Counted from the first letter of the stretch, positions 24,694 to 34,387 are shown. The stretch is 64,000 bases of DNA from Microbacterium trichothecenolyticum (GCF_030818955.1 NZ_JAUTBF010000001.1:2294001-2358000), one strand, 5' to 3'. Made by a program: numbers and translations. The notes: generated by a model not told the origin, from the letters alone.

Positions 24694-24705
24694 GTGCCCA
24701 TTCTC
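24694..24705 (-). promoter_or_regulatory. possible leaderless -10 element of the 24693 gene
   Basis: GAGAAT on the minus strand (24705-24700), then GGGCAC, then ATG at 24693. Confidence 0.45.
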
Positions 24706-24721
24706 CCACCGCGGGGCGCAC

Positions 24722-24870
24722 AGCGGGTCGAGGTCTCTCGACGTGAAACTGCGCGCGAGCGCGAGGGGTCGCGGCGCCGGCCAGGTCGATGTCGTCGATA
24801 CCGACGATGCTGACGTCGTCGGGACATGTCAGGCCCCGTTCGGCCAAACCGGCTTCGAGGCCGAGGGCAG
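24722..24870 (-). pseudogene. remnant of a LacI family regulator
   Basis: One minus-strand frame reads AALGLEAGLAERGLTCPDDVSIVGIDDIDLAG, which matches the LacI effector-domain core (GLxxPDDVSIVGxDDI). The fragment starts exactly where the ABC permease ends and lacks the DNA-binding domain, the rest of the core and a start codon. It is a decayed gene piece left beside the ABC exporter. The short length makes this a moderate call. Confidence 0.55.
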
Positions 24871-27132
24871 CTACTCCACCCCCTTCAGCGCGCCCAGCAT
24901 GTCGAGTCGACGAAGACGGAGCGCGAGCAGCAATGACGCGCTCAAACCGCACACCACGACGACCACGACGCACACACCGGTGGCGATCGTCGAAGGCGCG
25001 GGCGAGTAGTCCACACGGTCGGTGCTGAAAACGGCGAGGTAGGCCGAGAGGAAGCCCATCCCCGCCGGAATGCCGAGGAGCGCACCGGCCAGGGTGGTGG
25101 CCACGTTCTCGCGAAGGAGCAAGGCACGGATCTCGCGCGACCGCACCCCCAGCACGATGAGCGTCGCGTAATCGCGCGTGCGTTCGGCAAAGGCCAAGGA
25201 CCCGAGGTTCAGCAGCACGACGATGGTCAGCATGAGCCCGAACCCCTTGATGAGCGCGAACACGTCGCCGAGACCATCGATCACCTGCTCGGCGTTCGCG
25301 CGCCGGGCGTCGCGGGAAAGCACACTCGCGATTCCGGGGCGGCTCATCAACGTCTCTGCCGCGGCGGGCCCGCCGGCCAGCAGCGTGCTCGGCGAGAAGA
25401 CACCGCCCGAGCGCTCCCAGGCGGACCGCGACAAGAAGAGCCCCTGCGGCTCGCCCACATCGACGATTCCTCGCACCGTCGTCGCTGTGCGCGTCGCCGA
25501 GCCGGGCGGGAGCACCGTCACGCGGTCACCGACACTGATTCCGCGTGCCTCGGCGTAAGCGACGCTCACGAGCGCGCCGTCGGTAGGCAGCGGGACGCCG
25601 CCGTCACCGTCGCTCAGCCTGTAGAGGTCGCCGTCTGAGAGCACGGTGACGGCCGCCCAACCCGTGTCCCCCTCATCCGGCGACAGGAATGACATCTGCC
25701 ACTGCACCTCCTCGATCCCGGATGCCAGATGCTCGCCGTCTCGAGCCCACGCGCCCGGAATGAGTCGGGCTTGTGCGTCGAAGACGTATCGCTGCTCGAA
25801 AGAGCGATCGACCTGATGATGTAGTGAGTCCGGCATCCCGAATCCTGCGATGAGGAGAGTGGTGCCCCCGACCGTGGCGGCGAGCGCGGTGAGCAGCCGC
25901 GCGCGAGCCGTCGCGAGCTCGCGGAGCCCCCATGCGTTCAGGGGCGACATACGCCCGAGCCGGGGAGGGACTCGCCGTTGCGTCGCCAGACCTCCGCGCA
26001 TCGCCGCGGCCGGCTCGGTGTACCGCATGGATCGGGTGGCGACGACCGACACGAGCGACGCCCCCACGACCAGGGCGATTGCCAGGACCGCGGGAGCCGG
26101 CGTGTAAGCCGGGACCCAGGCGACCAGCCCGAAGCTCGGTCGCTGCGACTGCAGGACGAAGAGCGAGAGCACGGGTGCCACCGCCGAGCCGACGAGGGCA
26201 CCGACGGCGACCACGACGGCGTACTGGGAATAATGCGTGCGCAGGTGCGCGTCGGAGACACCCAGCGCCTTCAGCGTGGCGATGTCCCGCTGCTGTATGT
26301 CGACCAGGCGTCGCATCGAGGTGAACACCGCGAGCATCGCCACCGTGAGGAAGAGGCTGAGGAAGAGCAGCGAGAGGCTTCGGATCTGATGGATGCGATC
26401 GGTGAGCCCGACCACTCCGGGCAGCGACTCCTCATCGAACATCGCCAGCCGTGCCGCGCCCAGCACACGGGGCGCCTCGGACAGGATGCGCTCCGTCGGA
26501 CCCGCGAGGGCGATCGACATCCGGGTCGGTCCGAGAGAATCCATCTGCGCAGGCGAGACGTACGCGTACCCGTACGCCGAGGGATCGGGGGCGTACAGAC
26601 CGTCGGGGCCGTTGTCCGAGACCCGGTCGGCGGCGCGCACCAGTGACGCGACGGTGAAGCGATGCTCTTCTCCCGCGATCTGCAGCGACACGATGTCGTC
26701 GGTGTGCAGCGCGTGTGCTTCCGCGAAGGCCGCGTCCAGAGCGATCTCGTCATCGGCGAGCCCGTCGACCACTCCCGCAACCGGCTCCGGAAGATTCATG
26801 CGCTCCGACAGCGCACTCACCACGAGCGAACCTCGACCGTCCTCTTCCGCCGCATCGACGAGGCCTGACGCTTCGACATCCGACACCCCGGGGATGTCCC
26901 GCAATGCGTCGAGCTGCTCCGGCGACACAGATGAGGCGGTGATCCAGACATCCGCGAGGTGGGCCGCGGCATCCATTCGCTCCTGCTCGACCTGCATCCC
27001 CCGCCAGCCACCCTCGAGTCCGCCGTAGACGGCGAGGCAGAGGAGGCTCATGACGAAGACCGCGGCGAATTGGGGAGCGTGCCGTCGCAGGTCGCGACGC
27101 AGTTTGCGCCGGAGGAGGGCGGCGACGCTCAT
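24871..27132 (-). CDS. ABC transporter permease, MacB/FtsX type, two FtsX domains
   Basis: The 753-residue protein has an N-terminal helix, a large extracytoplasmic domain (about 40-250), a first FtsX three-helix unit (SLSLLFLSLFLTVAMLAVFTSMRRL, about 265-400), a second extracytoplasmic domain and a second FtsX unit at the C-terminus (GFGLMLTIVVLLNLGSLAFAERTRDYATLIVLGV onward). This ten-helix plan is typical of lipid or peptide exporters of Gram-positive bacteria. ATG 27132 overlaps the ATPase stop by 4 nt. No substrate can be named. A KAS III remnant and a LacI remnant flank the pair. Confidence 0.88.
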   Translation of the reverse strand: MSVAALLRRKLRRDLRRHAPQFAAVFVMSLLCLAVYGGLEGGWRGMQVEQERMDAAAHLADVWITASSVSPEQLDALRDIPGVSDVEASGLVDAAEEDGRGSLVVSALSERMNLPEPVAGVVDGLADDEIALDAAFAEAHALHTDDIVSLQIAGEEHRFTVASLVRAADRVSDNGPDGLYAPDPSAYGYAYVSPAQMDSLGPTRMSIALAGPTERILSEAPRVLGAARLAMFDEESLPGVVGLTDRIHQIRSLSLLFLSLFLTVAMLAVFTSMRRLVDIQQRDIATLKALGVSDAHLRTHYSQYAVVVAVGALVGSAVAPVLSLFVLQSQRPSFGLVAWVPAYTPAPAVLAIALVVGASLVSVVATRSMRYTEPAAAMRGGLATQRRVPPRLGRMSPLNAWGLRELATARARLLTALAATVGGTTLLIAGFGMPDSLHHQVDRSFEQRYVFDAQARLIPGAWARDGEHLASGIEEVQWQMSFLSPDEGDTGWAAVTVLSDGDLYRLSDGDGGVPLPTDGALVSVAYAEARGISVGDRVTVLPPGSATRTATTVRGIVDVGEPQGLFLSRSAWERSGGVFSPSTLLAGGPAAAETLMSRPGIASVLSRDARRANAEQVIDGLGDVFALIKGFGLMLTIVVLLNLGSLAFAERTRDYATLIVLGVRSREIRALLLRENVATTLAGALLGIPAGMGFLSAYLAVFSTDRVDYSPAPSTIATGVCVVVVVVCGLSASLLLALRLRRLDMLGALKGVE

Positions 27133-27842
27133 GAAACCGGGGGGTGCGAATCGGCCACGACGCGGCCGTCGCGCATCTCGACGACGTGGTCGGCGACATC
27201 GCGGATCGTCGGATCGTGCGTGACCACCGCCACCACGGCAAGCCCCTCGCGAGCGATGTCGATCAGCAAAGTCATCACCTCGACGCCGGATGCCGAGTCG
27301 AGAGCCCCCGTGGGTTCGTCGCACAACAGCAGAGCAGGGCGCTTCGCGAGCGCGCGCGCGATCGAGACCCTCTGCATCTGCCCGCCTGACAGCTGTTGCG
27401 GGAAATGGTCCGCACGGTCTCCCAGACCGACGCGGTCAAGCAATTGCGCCGACGTCTGCACATCGACACCGTGATGAGATGGCAGGCGCCGCGCCAACTC
27501 GACGTTCTCGAGCGCGGTGAGTTGAGGCAGGAGGTTGTAGAACTGGAACACGAAACCGACATGGTTGCGTCGGAACTCTGTGAGCTTGCGAGAGCCCATC
27601 CCGGTGAACGCGATGCCGTTCAGCGCGGCGTGACCCGCGTCGGGCGTGTCCATCCCTCCGAGAACGTTCAACAGCGTGCTCTTGCCCGATCCGGAGGGGC
27701 CGACGATGGCCGCGAGCCGACCCGTATGAAGGTGCACGTTCACGTCATCGAGCGCAGATACCCGCGCCGCGCCCGCACCGTAGCTGCGGGAGAGGCCGGT
27801 AGCGTGCAGACCTGTCTCGAGTGGCATCGGATGCGCCTTCAT
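27129..27842 (-). CDS. ABC transporter ATP-binding protein, LolD/MacB type
   Basis: The 237-residue ATPase has Walker A GPSGSGKST, Q-loop in GFVFQFYNLLPQLTALENVEL, signature LSGGQMQRVSIARAL, Walker B LLLCDEPTGALD and the His switch THD. It energises the overlapping FtsX-type permease. ATG 27842 overlaps the upstream KAS III fragment stop (TGATG); an ATG at 27827 (MPLETGL) has AAGGCG upstream and is an alternative start. Confidence 0.94.
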   Translation of the reverse strand: MKAHPMPLETGLHATGLSRSYGAGAARVSALDDVNVHLHTGRLAAIVGPSGSGKSTLLNVLGGMDTPDAGHAALNGIAFTGMGSRKLTEFRRNHVGFVFQFYNLLPQLTALENVELARRLPSHHGVDVQTSAQLLDRVGLGDRADHFPQQLSGGQMQRVSIARALAKRPALLLCDEPTGALDSASGVEVMTLLIDIAREGLAVVAVVTHDPTIRDVADHVVEMRDGRVVADSHPPVS

Positions 27843-28075
27843 CAGTGCTGGTAGATAAGGCCGCCGTAAAGCGTTCCCGCCCCCGTGCCCACCAGTAGCA
27901 GACGCTCGCCTTCAGCGACCCGCGCTCGGTGAAGTGCGGCGGGGATGCTCGCAGCGATGGTGTTCCCGAGCTCCGGGAGCGTGACGATGACCTTTTCCGG
28001 CGACCACAACCTCGCCATGAACTGGATCCCCGCGCGACTCGTCTGATGCGGAACCACCCTGTCGTCCGTCCCAGA
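27842..28075 (-). pseudogene. C-terminal fragment of a 3-oxoacyl-ACP synthase III (KAS III) gene
   Basis: The last 77 residues of the frame read VVPHQTSRAGIQF, PELGNTIAASIPAALHRAR and LLLVGTGAGTLYGGLIYQH, which match the C-terminus of FabH-like enzymes, including the catalytic His of VPHQ and the Asn of GNT. The N-terminal ~250 residues with the active Cys are missing, and the sequence upstream has no FabH similarity. The remnant is translationally joined to the ABC exporter genes. The full locus probably once made and exported an acyl-derived product. Confidence 0.72.
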
Positions 28076-28442
28076 CACACGGCATGACAAAAGCGACATC
28101 AATAGCCCCCCGGTAATCGACAGCGCCACCGTCGCGACGCCTGCGACCGACGCTGAACGCGCCGGGACTCCGCAGTCGTCAGTGTGGTCCGTCCATACGA
28201 GAGGGTGAGGTGAAGGATTCCCACCCGAGAATCCGGAGCGGAAGGCAGTTTTTCGCGACAACAAGTACGTCAGAACACTTCGCCTGCCGACTCGCCCTGC
28301 CACGTGCGTCCGGCCAACGAAACCCCAGTGGCACGCGAGACGAGACGGCGGGCCGGGACCAGCCAGCGCCGTAGCGGTCCAGCCGTCCGACCCCAACGCG
28401 TGCGCGTCGTCCGACGCTCACGGCTCGGCGGTTCCGCCGAAG
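28076..28442. other. 367-bp region without a supported gene
   Basis: The sequence is less GC-rich than its surroundings and no frame resembles a known protein. It begins at the break point of the KAS III fragment and may be leftover DNA from the lost part of that locus. Confidence 0.5.
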
Positions 28443-28799
28443 CTACGGCCGCAGCGGTAGCAGCGCGCTCAGGTCGGCACGCACGCCGGATGCCACGATC
28501 CGGCCGGACGACACGGCATCCGCCCAGTGCTCCTCGCCGGTGGCGACGGCGATCCAGGTGGCGGCATCGGTCTCGACGACGTTGGGCGGGGTCCCGCGCG
28601 TGTGGCGGGGGCCCTCGATCACCTGCACCGCGCCGAAGGGCGGCACGCGCATCTCGACCGAGTTGCCCGGCGCCTTCTCGACCAACAACTGCAGCAGATA
28701 GCGCACCGCCGTGGCCGTCACGGCCCGCGGAGCGTCTCCGGCGGCGACGGCAGCGAGCGCGTCGCGGCCGTCACCGGTCTCGATACGGCGGGGAGGCAT
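28443..28799 (-). CDS. sterol carrier (SCP2-like) family protein
   Basis: The 118-residue protein has [57 protein letters not shown] and [26 protein letters not shown], typical of the short actinobacterial SCP2-like family that binds lipids or hydrophobic ligands. The exact ligand is unknown. It is divergent from purD, a common arrangement in Microbacteriaceae. A GTG at 28808, in frame three codons upstream, is an alternative start. Confidence 0.85.
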   Translation of the reverse strand: MPPRRIETGDGRDALAAVAAGDAPRAVTATAVRYLLQLLVEKAPGNSVEMRVPPFGAVQVIEGPRHTRGTPPNVVETDAATWIAVATGEEHWADAVSSGRIVASGVRADLSALLPLRP

Positions 28800-28962
28800 G
28801 GCATCCACGGTACTCGGGGGTCGGGAAGGCGGAGCCCGTCGTCGGAACCGCCCCCGCGACGACGCACGACTCCGGCATATCGGCGTTCGCGGGTCGGGCG
28901 ACGGCCCGAGCCTGCGGTTTCTTCCTGAGTTGTGTCCTTCGAAGCGGCCACCCCTCGCTCGA

Positions 28963-28974
28963 TAGGCTGGCCGG
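28963..28974 (+). promoter_or_regulatory. leaderless -10 element of purD
   Basis: TAGGCT (28963-28968) plus GGCCGG precede the GTG start at 28975; there is no Shine-Dalgarno sequence. Confidence 0.7.
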
Positions 28975-30246
28975 GTGAGAATCCTGGTCCTCGGTTCGGG
29001 CGCGCGCGAGCACGCCATCATCCTCGCCCTGCGCTCCGAGCAGGAGTCGCACGCGATCTTCGCCGCGCCCGGCAACGCCGGCATCGCCCGCGAAGCCCAC
29101 CTGGTCGACCTGGATCCCCTCGACCCCGAGGCCGTGCTGGTGTTCGCCAAGGCCGAGGCGATCGACCTCGTCGTCGTCGGCCCCGAAGCCCCGCTGGTCG
29201 CCGGCGTCGCCGACCCGCTGCGTGCCCACGGCATCCCCGTCTTCGGTCCGGGCAAGGCCGCGGCCCAGCTCGAGGGTTCCAAGACCTATGCGAAGCGCAT
29301 CATGGATGCCGCGGGCGTCCCCACCGGACGCTCGGTGCGCGCGCACGACCTCGTCACCGTCGAGGCCGCCCTCGACGAATACGGCGCCCCGTTCGTGGTG
29401 AAGGCCGACGGGCTGGCCGCGGGTAAGGGCGTCATCGTCACCTCCGACCGTGAGGCCGCTCTCGCGCACGCCGAGACGTACCTGCCGACCGGCGCCGTGC
29501 TCATCGAGGAGTTCCTCTCGGGGCCGGAGGTGTCACTGTTCTTCCTCAGCGACGGCGATCACGTCGCCCCGCTCAGCCCCGCGCAGGACTTCAAGCGCCT
29601 GCGCGACGGCGACGAAGGCCCCAATACCGGCGGCATGGGCGCGTACTCGCCGCTGCCCTGGTTGAGCGAGCGCTTCGGCGGCGAAGACGAGTTCGTCGAC
29701 CACGTCACGCGCGTGATCGCCGAGCCCGTGATCCGACAGATGGATGCCGAGGGCACCCCGTTCATCGGACTGCTCTACGCGGGCCTCATCCTCACCGAGC
29801 AGGGTGTGAAGGTCATCGAGTTCAACGCCCGCTTCGGCGACCCCGAGACCCAGGTCGTGCTGCCCCGCCTGGTCGACCCGCTGTCGCGACTGCTGTTGAC
29901 CGCCGCTTCCGGCACCCTCGAGAACGAGCCCCGACCGGCCTTCGCCGATGCTGCCGCCGTCACCGTGGTGCTGGCGAGCGAAGGCTACCCCGAGGCGCCG
30001 CTCACCGGGCGCGTGCTCACCGGGATCGACGAGGCCGAAGAGGTCGACGGCGTGCACGTGGCCCACGCCGCGACGGCTCAGCGCGACGGCGATCTGATCG
30101 CGACGGGCGGACGCGTGCTGAGCGTCGTCGCCACCGGCACGACGTTCTCGCAAGCGCGGGCGGCCGCCTACGCCGGTCTCGAACGCATCGGTCTCGAGGG
30201 CGGGCAGTACCGCACCGATATCGCCGCGCGCGTCGCCCGGGACTGA
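28975..30246 (+). CDS. purD: phosphoribosylamine-glycine ligase (GAR synthetase)
   Basis: PurD joins glycine to phosphoribosylamine, the second step of purine synthesis. The 423-residue protein shows [30 protein letters not shown]-grasp parts [15 protein letters not shown] and [19 protein letters not shown] and the metal site [14 protein letters not shown]. The GTG start is fixed by the family N-terminus and the -10 hexamer 6 nt upstream. The stop codon lies inside a 28-bp tandem repeat, so the last six residues are encoded by repeat sequence. Confidence 0.98.
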   Translation: MRILVLGSGAREHAIILALRSEQESHAIFAAPGNAGIAREAHLVDLDPLDPEAVLVFAKAEAIDLVVVGPEAPLVAGVADPLRAHGIPVFGPGKAAAQLEGSKTYAKRIMDAAGVPTGRSVRAHDLVTVEAALDEYGAPFVVKADGLAAGKGVIVTSDREAALAHAETYLPTGAVLIEEFLSGPEVSLFFLSDGDHVAPLSPAQDFKRLRDGDEGPNTGGMGAYSPLPWLSERFGGEDEFVDHVTRVIAEPVIRQMDAEGTPFIGLLYAGLILTEQGVKVIEFNARFGDPETQVVLPRLVDPLSRLLLTAASGTLENEPRPAFADAAAVTVVLASEGYPEAPLTGRVLTGIDEAEEVDGVHVAHAATAQRDGDLIATGGRVLSVVATGTTFSQARAAAYAGLERIGLEGGQYRTDIAARVARD

Positions 30247-30297
30247 CCGACCCGTTCGCGTCGCCCGGGACTGACCGACCCGTTCGCGTCGCCCGGG
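30229..30297 (+). repeat. 28-bp tandem repeat across the purD stop codon
   Basis: Unit one (30229-30256) and unit two (30257-30284) are identical over 28 bp, and a third unit is partial (30285-30297). Each begins CGCGTCGCCCGGG and contains ACTGACCGACCCGTT. Each full unit carries the in-frame TGA of purD. A diverged piece (CCCGTTCGCGCGTCGCCCGG) recurs at about 30339-30358. Confidence 0.9.
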
Positions 30298-30520
30298 CAG
30301 TCTTCACCGTCACGGTGGAGGACGAGCGCAGGGCAGGCCCGTTCGCGCGTCGCCCGGACCGAGCCTCGCTCGTCACCCCGCATCGCACGCTCGGCCGGCG
30401 CCGGCGGCCGCCGCGCACCCGTGCACATCGCACAAGCCGGTCGAAGCGTTGCGCGAAGTGGCCTGCGTGAGTTTCACCCCCATCGATACGGTGAGAAAAA
30501 CGCGCGAAAGGCAGTTCACC

Positions 30521-31669
30521 ATGGTCGAGGATACGTCCGCGGACGACGCCGTCGCTCGGATCGGGCTGTTGGACACACCGCCCGAAGAGCGGTTCGACCG
30601 CATCACACGCCTGGCGAAAGAGGTCTTCGACGTCGACTACGCGGTCGTCAACGTGGTCAACTCCGAGACGGTCTACACGAAGTCACAGCCACCCGCGTCG
30701 CACTTCGTGCACACGCCCATCGCGGATTCGTTCTGCCAGGAGGCGGTCAAGGAGCCACAGCTGCTCGAGGTGTCCGACGGCCGCGCCGACCCCCGTTTCG
30801 CGGATCGGGCGATCGTGGCGGAGCACGGCATGCGCTTCTACGCGGGCATCCCGTTGCGCACCGAAGACGGCCACGCCGTCGGCACCCTCTGCCTGCTGGA
30901 TGCCGAGCCCGGTCGCCTCGACGACCGCCAACGCGATGCATTCGAGCGGTTCGGCCGGTGGGCCGAGGCGGAGATGCGCCAGAGCGAGCCGGTCGAGCAA
31001 TCGCCCGCGCCGGTCCGCCCCGACGTGCGTGACGTCGTCGGCGACGAGGTGCGCCTGGCATCGTTCGCCCTCCCCCACGGTGCGGTCAGCGGCGACCGAA
31101 GCGGGTGGCAGCACGTGGACGGTCGCGTCGTGGTGACGCTCGCCGACGTCATGGGCAAGGGCGAGGCGGCCGGACGCGTGGCGGAGGAACTGCTCGCCGC
31201 TCTGCAGGAACTGCGGGATGCCGCTCCGCTCGACGCGCTCGTCGCCGTCGAGGACGAGGGGCGCCGACGGGGCCGCTACAGCAACACCTTCGCAACCGTG
31301 TTCCACGCCGTGATCGACACGCGCTCGGGGGTGGTCGACTTCGTCGATGCCGGTCACGGACTGACCCTGGTACTGCACGCCGACGGCAGCACCGAGCGTC
31401 TGAGCTCGCGCAACCTGCCGCTGGGGCTGCGGCCCGACGACATCCCCTGGGAACCGGGTCGCGTGTCGGTTCGCCGCGGAGACCTTCTGGTGAGCGTCTC
31501 CGACGGCGCCCTCGACGCGTACGATTCCACGCTCGAGAGCCTGCGGATGCTGGCCGACGACCTGCGACGCGCCGCCGGCCCCGCCGGCTTCTTCGATCAG
31601 CTCGCCGTCCGCGTGACGGCGCAGAAGGTCGACGACGACGTCACCGCGATCGTGGCATCCGTGCACTGA
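30521..31669 (+). CDS. GAF domain PP2C/SpoIIE-type serine phosphatase
   Basis: The 382-residue protein has an N-terminal GAF sensor (about 10-150: LLDTPPEERFDRITRLAKEVFDVDYAVVNVV, HTPIADSFCQEAVKEPQLLEVSD, FYAGIPLRTEDGHAVGTLCLLD) and a C-terminal SpoIIE-like phosphatase domain (about 180-382). Metal-binding acids can be seen in VTLADVMGKGEA, VDFVDAGHGLTL, LLVSVSDGALD and VDDDVTAIV. Such proteins act in partner-switch control of sigma factors. No anti-sigma partner is adjacent. GAAAGG precedes the ATG at 30521. Confidence 0.88.
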   Translation: MVEDTSADDAVARIGLLDTPPEERFDRITRLAKEVFDVDYAVVNVVNSETVYTKSQPPASHFVHTPIADSFCQEAVKEPQLLEVSDGRADPRFADRAIVAEHGMRFYAGIPLRTEDGHAVGTLCLLDAEPGRLDDRQRDAFERFGRWAEAEMRQSEPVEQSPAPVRPDVRDVVGDEVRLASFALPHGAVSGDRSGWQHVDGRVVVTLADVMGKGEAAGRVAEELLAALQELRDAAPLDALVAVEDEGRRRGRYSNTFATVFHAVIDTRSGVVDFVDAGHGLTLVLHADGSTERLSSRNLPLGLRPDDIPWEPGRVSVRRGDLLVSVSDGALDAYDSTLESLRMLADDLRRAAGPAGFFDQLAVRVTAQKVDDDVTAIVASVH

Positions 31670-31701
31670 CCCCGGCCGAAAGGTCCCGCCGCGCGCCGTC
31701 G

Positions 31702-32988
31702 TCAGACCGGTTCGGCGAGCAGCGCCTCGATGTCGTCGACGAGACCGGGGGCGCCCGGCGCGACGGCGATGGACGCGCCGATGCGATGGGCGCGGGCGGC
31801 GTACGCGGGATCATCGAGGATCCGCAGGACCGCCGAGCGGATGGCATCCGGGGTCGGACGGCCCGTGCGCAGGTTGACACCCACGCCGGCGTACTGCACG
31901 CGGGCGGAGGTCTCGACCTTGTCTTCCGAGTCGCCCGCGATCACGATCGGCACGCCGTGACGCATCGCGTGATGCAGTCCGCCGTAGCCGCCGTTGGTGA
32001 CGAGCACGCTGGTGCGAGAGAGGAGATCGTCGTAGGGCAGGTAGCTCGCGGCGAAGGCGTTGGCGGGCAGCACCGGCAGGGTGTCGACATCGCGACCCCC
32101 GGTGGTGACCGCGACCTGCACGGGCAGGTCGGCGAGGGCCGTCAGGGTCGGCTCGATGACCTCGCTGTAATCGGTGTTCGCGACCGTGCCCTGGGTCACG
32201 TGCACGAGGGGCAGGTCGGGATCGAGGTCGGCGAACCAGGACGGCGCGGGCACCGGCTGCGCGGCGGCCGTCGCCATCGGCCCGTAGAAGCGCAGCTTGT
32301 CGGGAGCGTCGCTGCGGACGTACTCGAACTCGGCGACCGTGAACTGGGCGAGCAGGTCGCTGCGCGAGAGGGCGTCCATGAAGAACGCCCCCTTCAGCGG
32401 CGGCGCGCCGACACCCGCCAGGAAGAAATCCATCGACCGGTGCACCGGTCGCAGCACGGCCTGGGCGATCGCGCCCAGCACGCGGTTGCGGATGCGATTG
32501 AGTGCGCGGTGGGGCAGCGGTGTGATGCCGAGCCCGTAGGGGGCGGTGTCACGGCTCGAAAACCCGGCGGGGCCGATGCCGCAGAGCACGGTGAGCGGGC
32601 GCTGCTCCCGCGGCCGGCTGAAGAGCGTCTGCACGCCCAGGAAGGTCATGTCGTGCAGCACGACGTCGACGGGCTCCTCGGCCAGGATCTCTTCGAGGGC
32701 CGCGGCGGCGGGTCCGGCCGGATCGACAAAGGCCTGCTCGACGCCGCGGTTGATCGTGGCGAGACCGCGGTTGCGCCCCTCATCGCCCGCCCCGATGCCG
32801 TCGAGGGTGTCGGCCTCGGCCGGCAGGGGGAGGAAGGGGACGCCGGCCCGCTCGACCATCGCGCGGTAGTTGGCGCCGGTCAGCACCCGAACGTGCCAGC
32901 CGCGACGCTGCAACTCTTGCGCGACGACGAGGATCGGGCCGACGTGACCGACGGCGGGCATGCTGCACAGGAGGGCGGAACGGGTCAT
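31702..32988 (-). CDS. glycosyltransferase, MGT/UGT-like (GT1)
   Basis: The 428-residue protein has the GT-B fold of macrolide and UDP-sugar transferases: the acceptor domain starts CSMPAVGHVGPILVVAQELQRRGWHVRVLTG with the catalytic-type His, and the donor domain has VHVTQGTVANTDYSEVIEPTL and the motif FAASYLPYDDLLSRTSVLVTNGGYGGLHHAMRHGVPIVI. It may glycosylate and inactivate small molecules. It lies last in a membrane protein-TetR-glycosyltransferase unit on the minus strand, which suggests regulation by that TetR protein. Confidence 0.88.
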   Translation of the reverse strand: MTRSALLCSMPAVGHVGPILVVAQELQRRGWHVRVLTGANYRAMVERAGVPFLPLPAEADTLDGIGAGDEGRNRGLATINRGVEQAFVDPAGPAAAALEEILAEEPVDVVLHDMTFLGVQTLFSRPREQRPLTVLCGIGPAGFSSRDTAPYGLGITPLPHRALNRIRNRVLGAIAQAVLRPVHRSMDFFLAGVGAPPLKGAFFMDALSRSDLLAQFTVAEFEYVRSDAPDKLRFYGPMATAAAQPVPAPSWFADLDPDLPLVHVTQGTVANTDYSEVIEPTLTALADLPVQVAVTTGGRDVDTLPVLPANAFAASYLPYDDLLSRTSVLVTNGGYGGLHHAMRHGVPIVIAGDSEDKVETSARVQYAGVGVNLRTGRPTPDAIRSAVLRILDDPAYAARAHRIGASIAVAPGAPGLVDDIEALLAEPV

Positions 32989-33039
32989 ATCGGTGTCTTT
33001 CGAGGACGAGACCCACCGCCCACGCGGGGCGGGGGGGGT

Positions 33040-33669
33040 CTAGGCGAGGTTGTCGGAGAGATGCACGAGCTGGGCCGTGAGCCACGACCGGTAGGCGTCG
33101 ACATCCCAGCCGCGGGCGACGGTGAAGTGGGTCCACGGGTCGGGCCCCGTGACGAGGCCGAGCACGTCGGCGGCGATTGCGACCTGGTCGACGCGGATGC
33201 GCTCGCGCTGGAGGAACCAGCCGGCCGCGATCGTCATGTCGCGATGACGCCGCATCTCGAGGTCGAGGTAGGCGACGCGTACCTCCGGGTCGCTGTCGGC
33301 GGCGGCGAGCATGGCCCGCACGATCGCCGCGGAGCGCTGGTTGGCTTCGATGAGGAAGTCGACGTAGCGAGCGATCGCGGTGTCGGTGTCGGGCTCGCCC
33401 ATGATCGCCCTGAGCTCGGGGCGCTCTGCGAGCGAGTGCCGCCCCTCGTCGCCGGCGAAGCTGCGTTCGAAGGCGGCGATGAGCAGGGCGTGTTTGGGAC
33501 CGTTCAGGTGCACCGTGGGGATCGACACCCCCGCTTCGGCGGCGATGGCCTTGATCGAGGTCGCGACGTAGCCGTCGGTGACGAAGAGTCGGCCGGCGGC
33601 GTCGACGATGTTCGCGCGCGTGGCCGCGGCGTCGGCCTGTCGTTGGGGGGAGTGATAGCTGCGGGGCAC
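33040..33669 (-). CDS. TetR family transcriptional regulator
   Basis: The 209-residue regulator has an N-terminal TetR helix-turn-helix (TRANIVDAAGRLFVTDGYVATSIKAIAAEAGVSIPTVHLN, about 15-60) and a variable ligand domain. The GTG start at 33669 gives the family-like MPRSYHSPQRQ; TAGCGT lies 7 nt upstream and no Shine-Dalgarno is visible. It lies 10 nt after the membrane protein gene and 51 nt before the glycosyltransferase gene. A near-palindrome at 34388-34399 is a candidate operator. Confidence 0.88.
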   Translation of the reverse strand: MPRSYHSPQRQADAAATRANIVDAAGRLFVTDGYVATSIKAIAAEAGVSIPTVHLNGPKHALLIAAFERSFAGDEGRHSLAERPELRAIMGEPDTDTAIARYVDFLIEANQRSAAIVRAMLAAADSDPEVRVAYLDLEMRRHRDMTIAAGWFLQRERIRVDQVAIAADVLGLVTGPDPWTHFTVARGWDVDAYRSWLTAQLVHLSDNLA

Positions 33670-33679
33670 GTCGGAAACG

Positions 33680-34318
33680 CTACTTCGCCACGCCGATGCC
33701 CGCCCGGGCGATGAGGAGTCCGGCGACGATCTGCGCCCCGGTGGACACGAAGTACATCGTGTTGGTGAGCGCCTCGACCGAGCTGGTGGCGACGACGACG
33801 CCGAGCGCGAAGGCGATGATCGACAGCGCGAGGATCGCCCACCGTGCCGCCCCGGTGAGCACGCGAGCACGCACGATGACGAGGCCGCCGACGAGGAGCA
33901 GGATGCCTTGCACGGCCCTCATCCCCACGAGGAAGACCGTGGCGCCGTCGGTGGGCTCCGCTGTCGGCAGCAGGGAGGCCACCAGCAGGTACAGGCTCTG
34001 GCTCGCGAGGAAGAACGCCGCGAAGCCGAGCAACGCGAGCTTGCCGACGGTCGACGAGCCCACGGCGCCCTCACCATCGCCACGACCGAGGGCGAGCGGG
34101 AACATCGCCGTGACGTGGGCGAGCGTGCTCGCGAGGAACAGCACGCGGAAGGCGAGCGCCGGGCCGGTGTCGACGGCGACGTCGGTTCCGATCTCCAGAG
34201 CCGTCGCCGCCGTCAGCAGCACGCCTCCGGTGAGGATCAGGATGCCGGCGACGCGGGGCCACGAGGGGCGGGAGGTGGTCGCGGCGGAAGGGCGGACGGT
34301 TGTGGCGGGAGCGGTCAT
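33680..34318 (-). CDS. six-helix membrane protein of unknown function
   Basis: The 212-residue protein has six hydrophobic segments (about 25-47, 55-77, 93-120, 125-150, 160-180 and 185-208) and no recognised catalytic motif. AAGGAG lies at ideal distance from the ATG. It is the first gene of a unit with TetR and glycosyltransferase genes; the family often occurs with TetR-type regulators. Function unknown. Confidence 0.75.
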   Translation of the reverse strand: MTAPATTVRPSAATTSRPSWPRVAGILILTGGVLLTAATALEIGTDVAVDTGPALAFRVLFLASTLAHVTAMFPLALGRGDGEGAVGSSTVGKLALLGFAAFFLASQSLYLLVASLLPTAEPTDGATVFLVGMRAVQGILLLVGGLVIVRARVLTGAARWAILALSIIAFALGVVVATSSVEALTNTMYFVSTGAQIVAGLLIARAGIGVAK

Positions 34319-34387
34319 GATGTCTCCTTCGAGAGGCGAGGGCAGGAGCGCGGTCGAGGTGAGAGTACCCCGGATCAGGTTTTGACC

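Noticed and set aside
30229..30358. Possible CRISPR array
   Set aside because: Repeats are directly adjacent without spacers, only 2.5 copies, and no cas genes are in the window.
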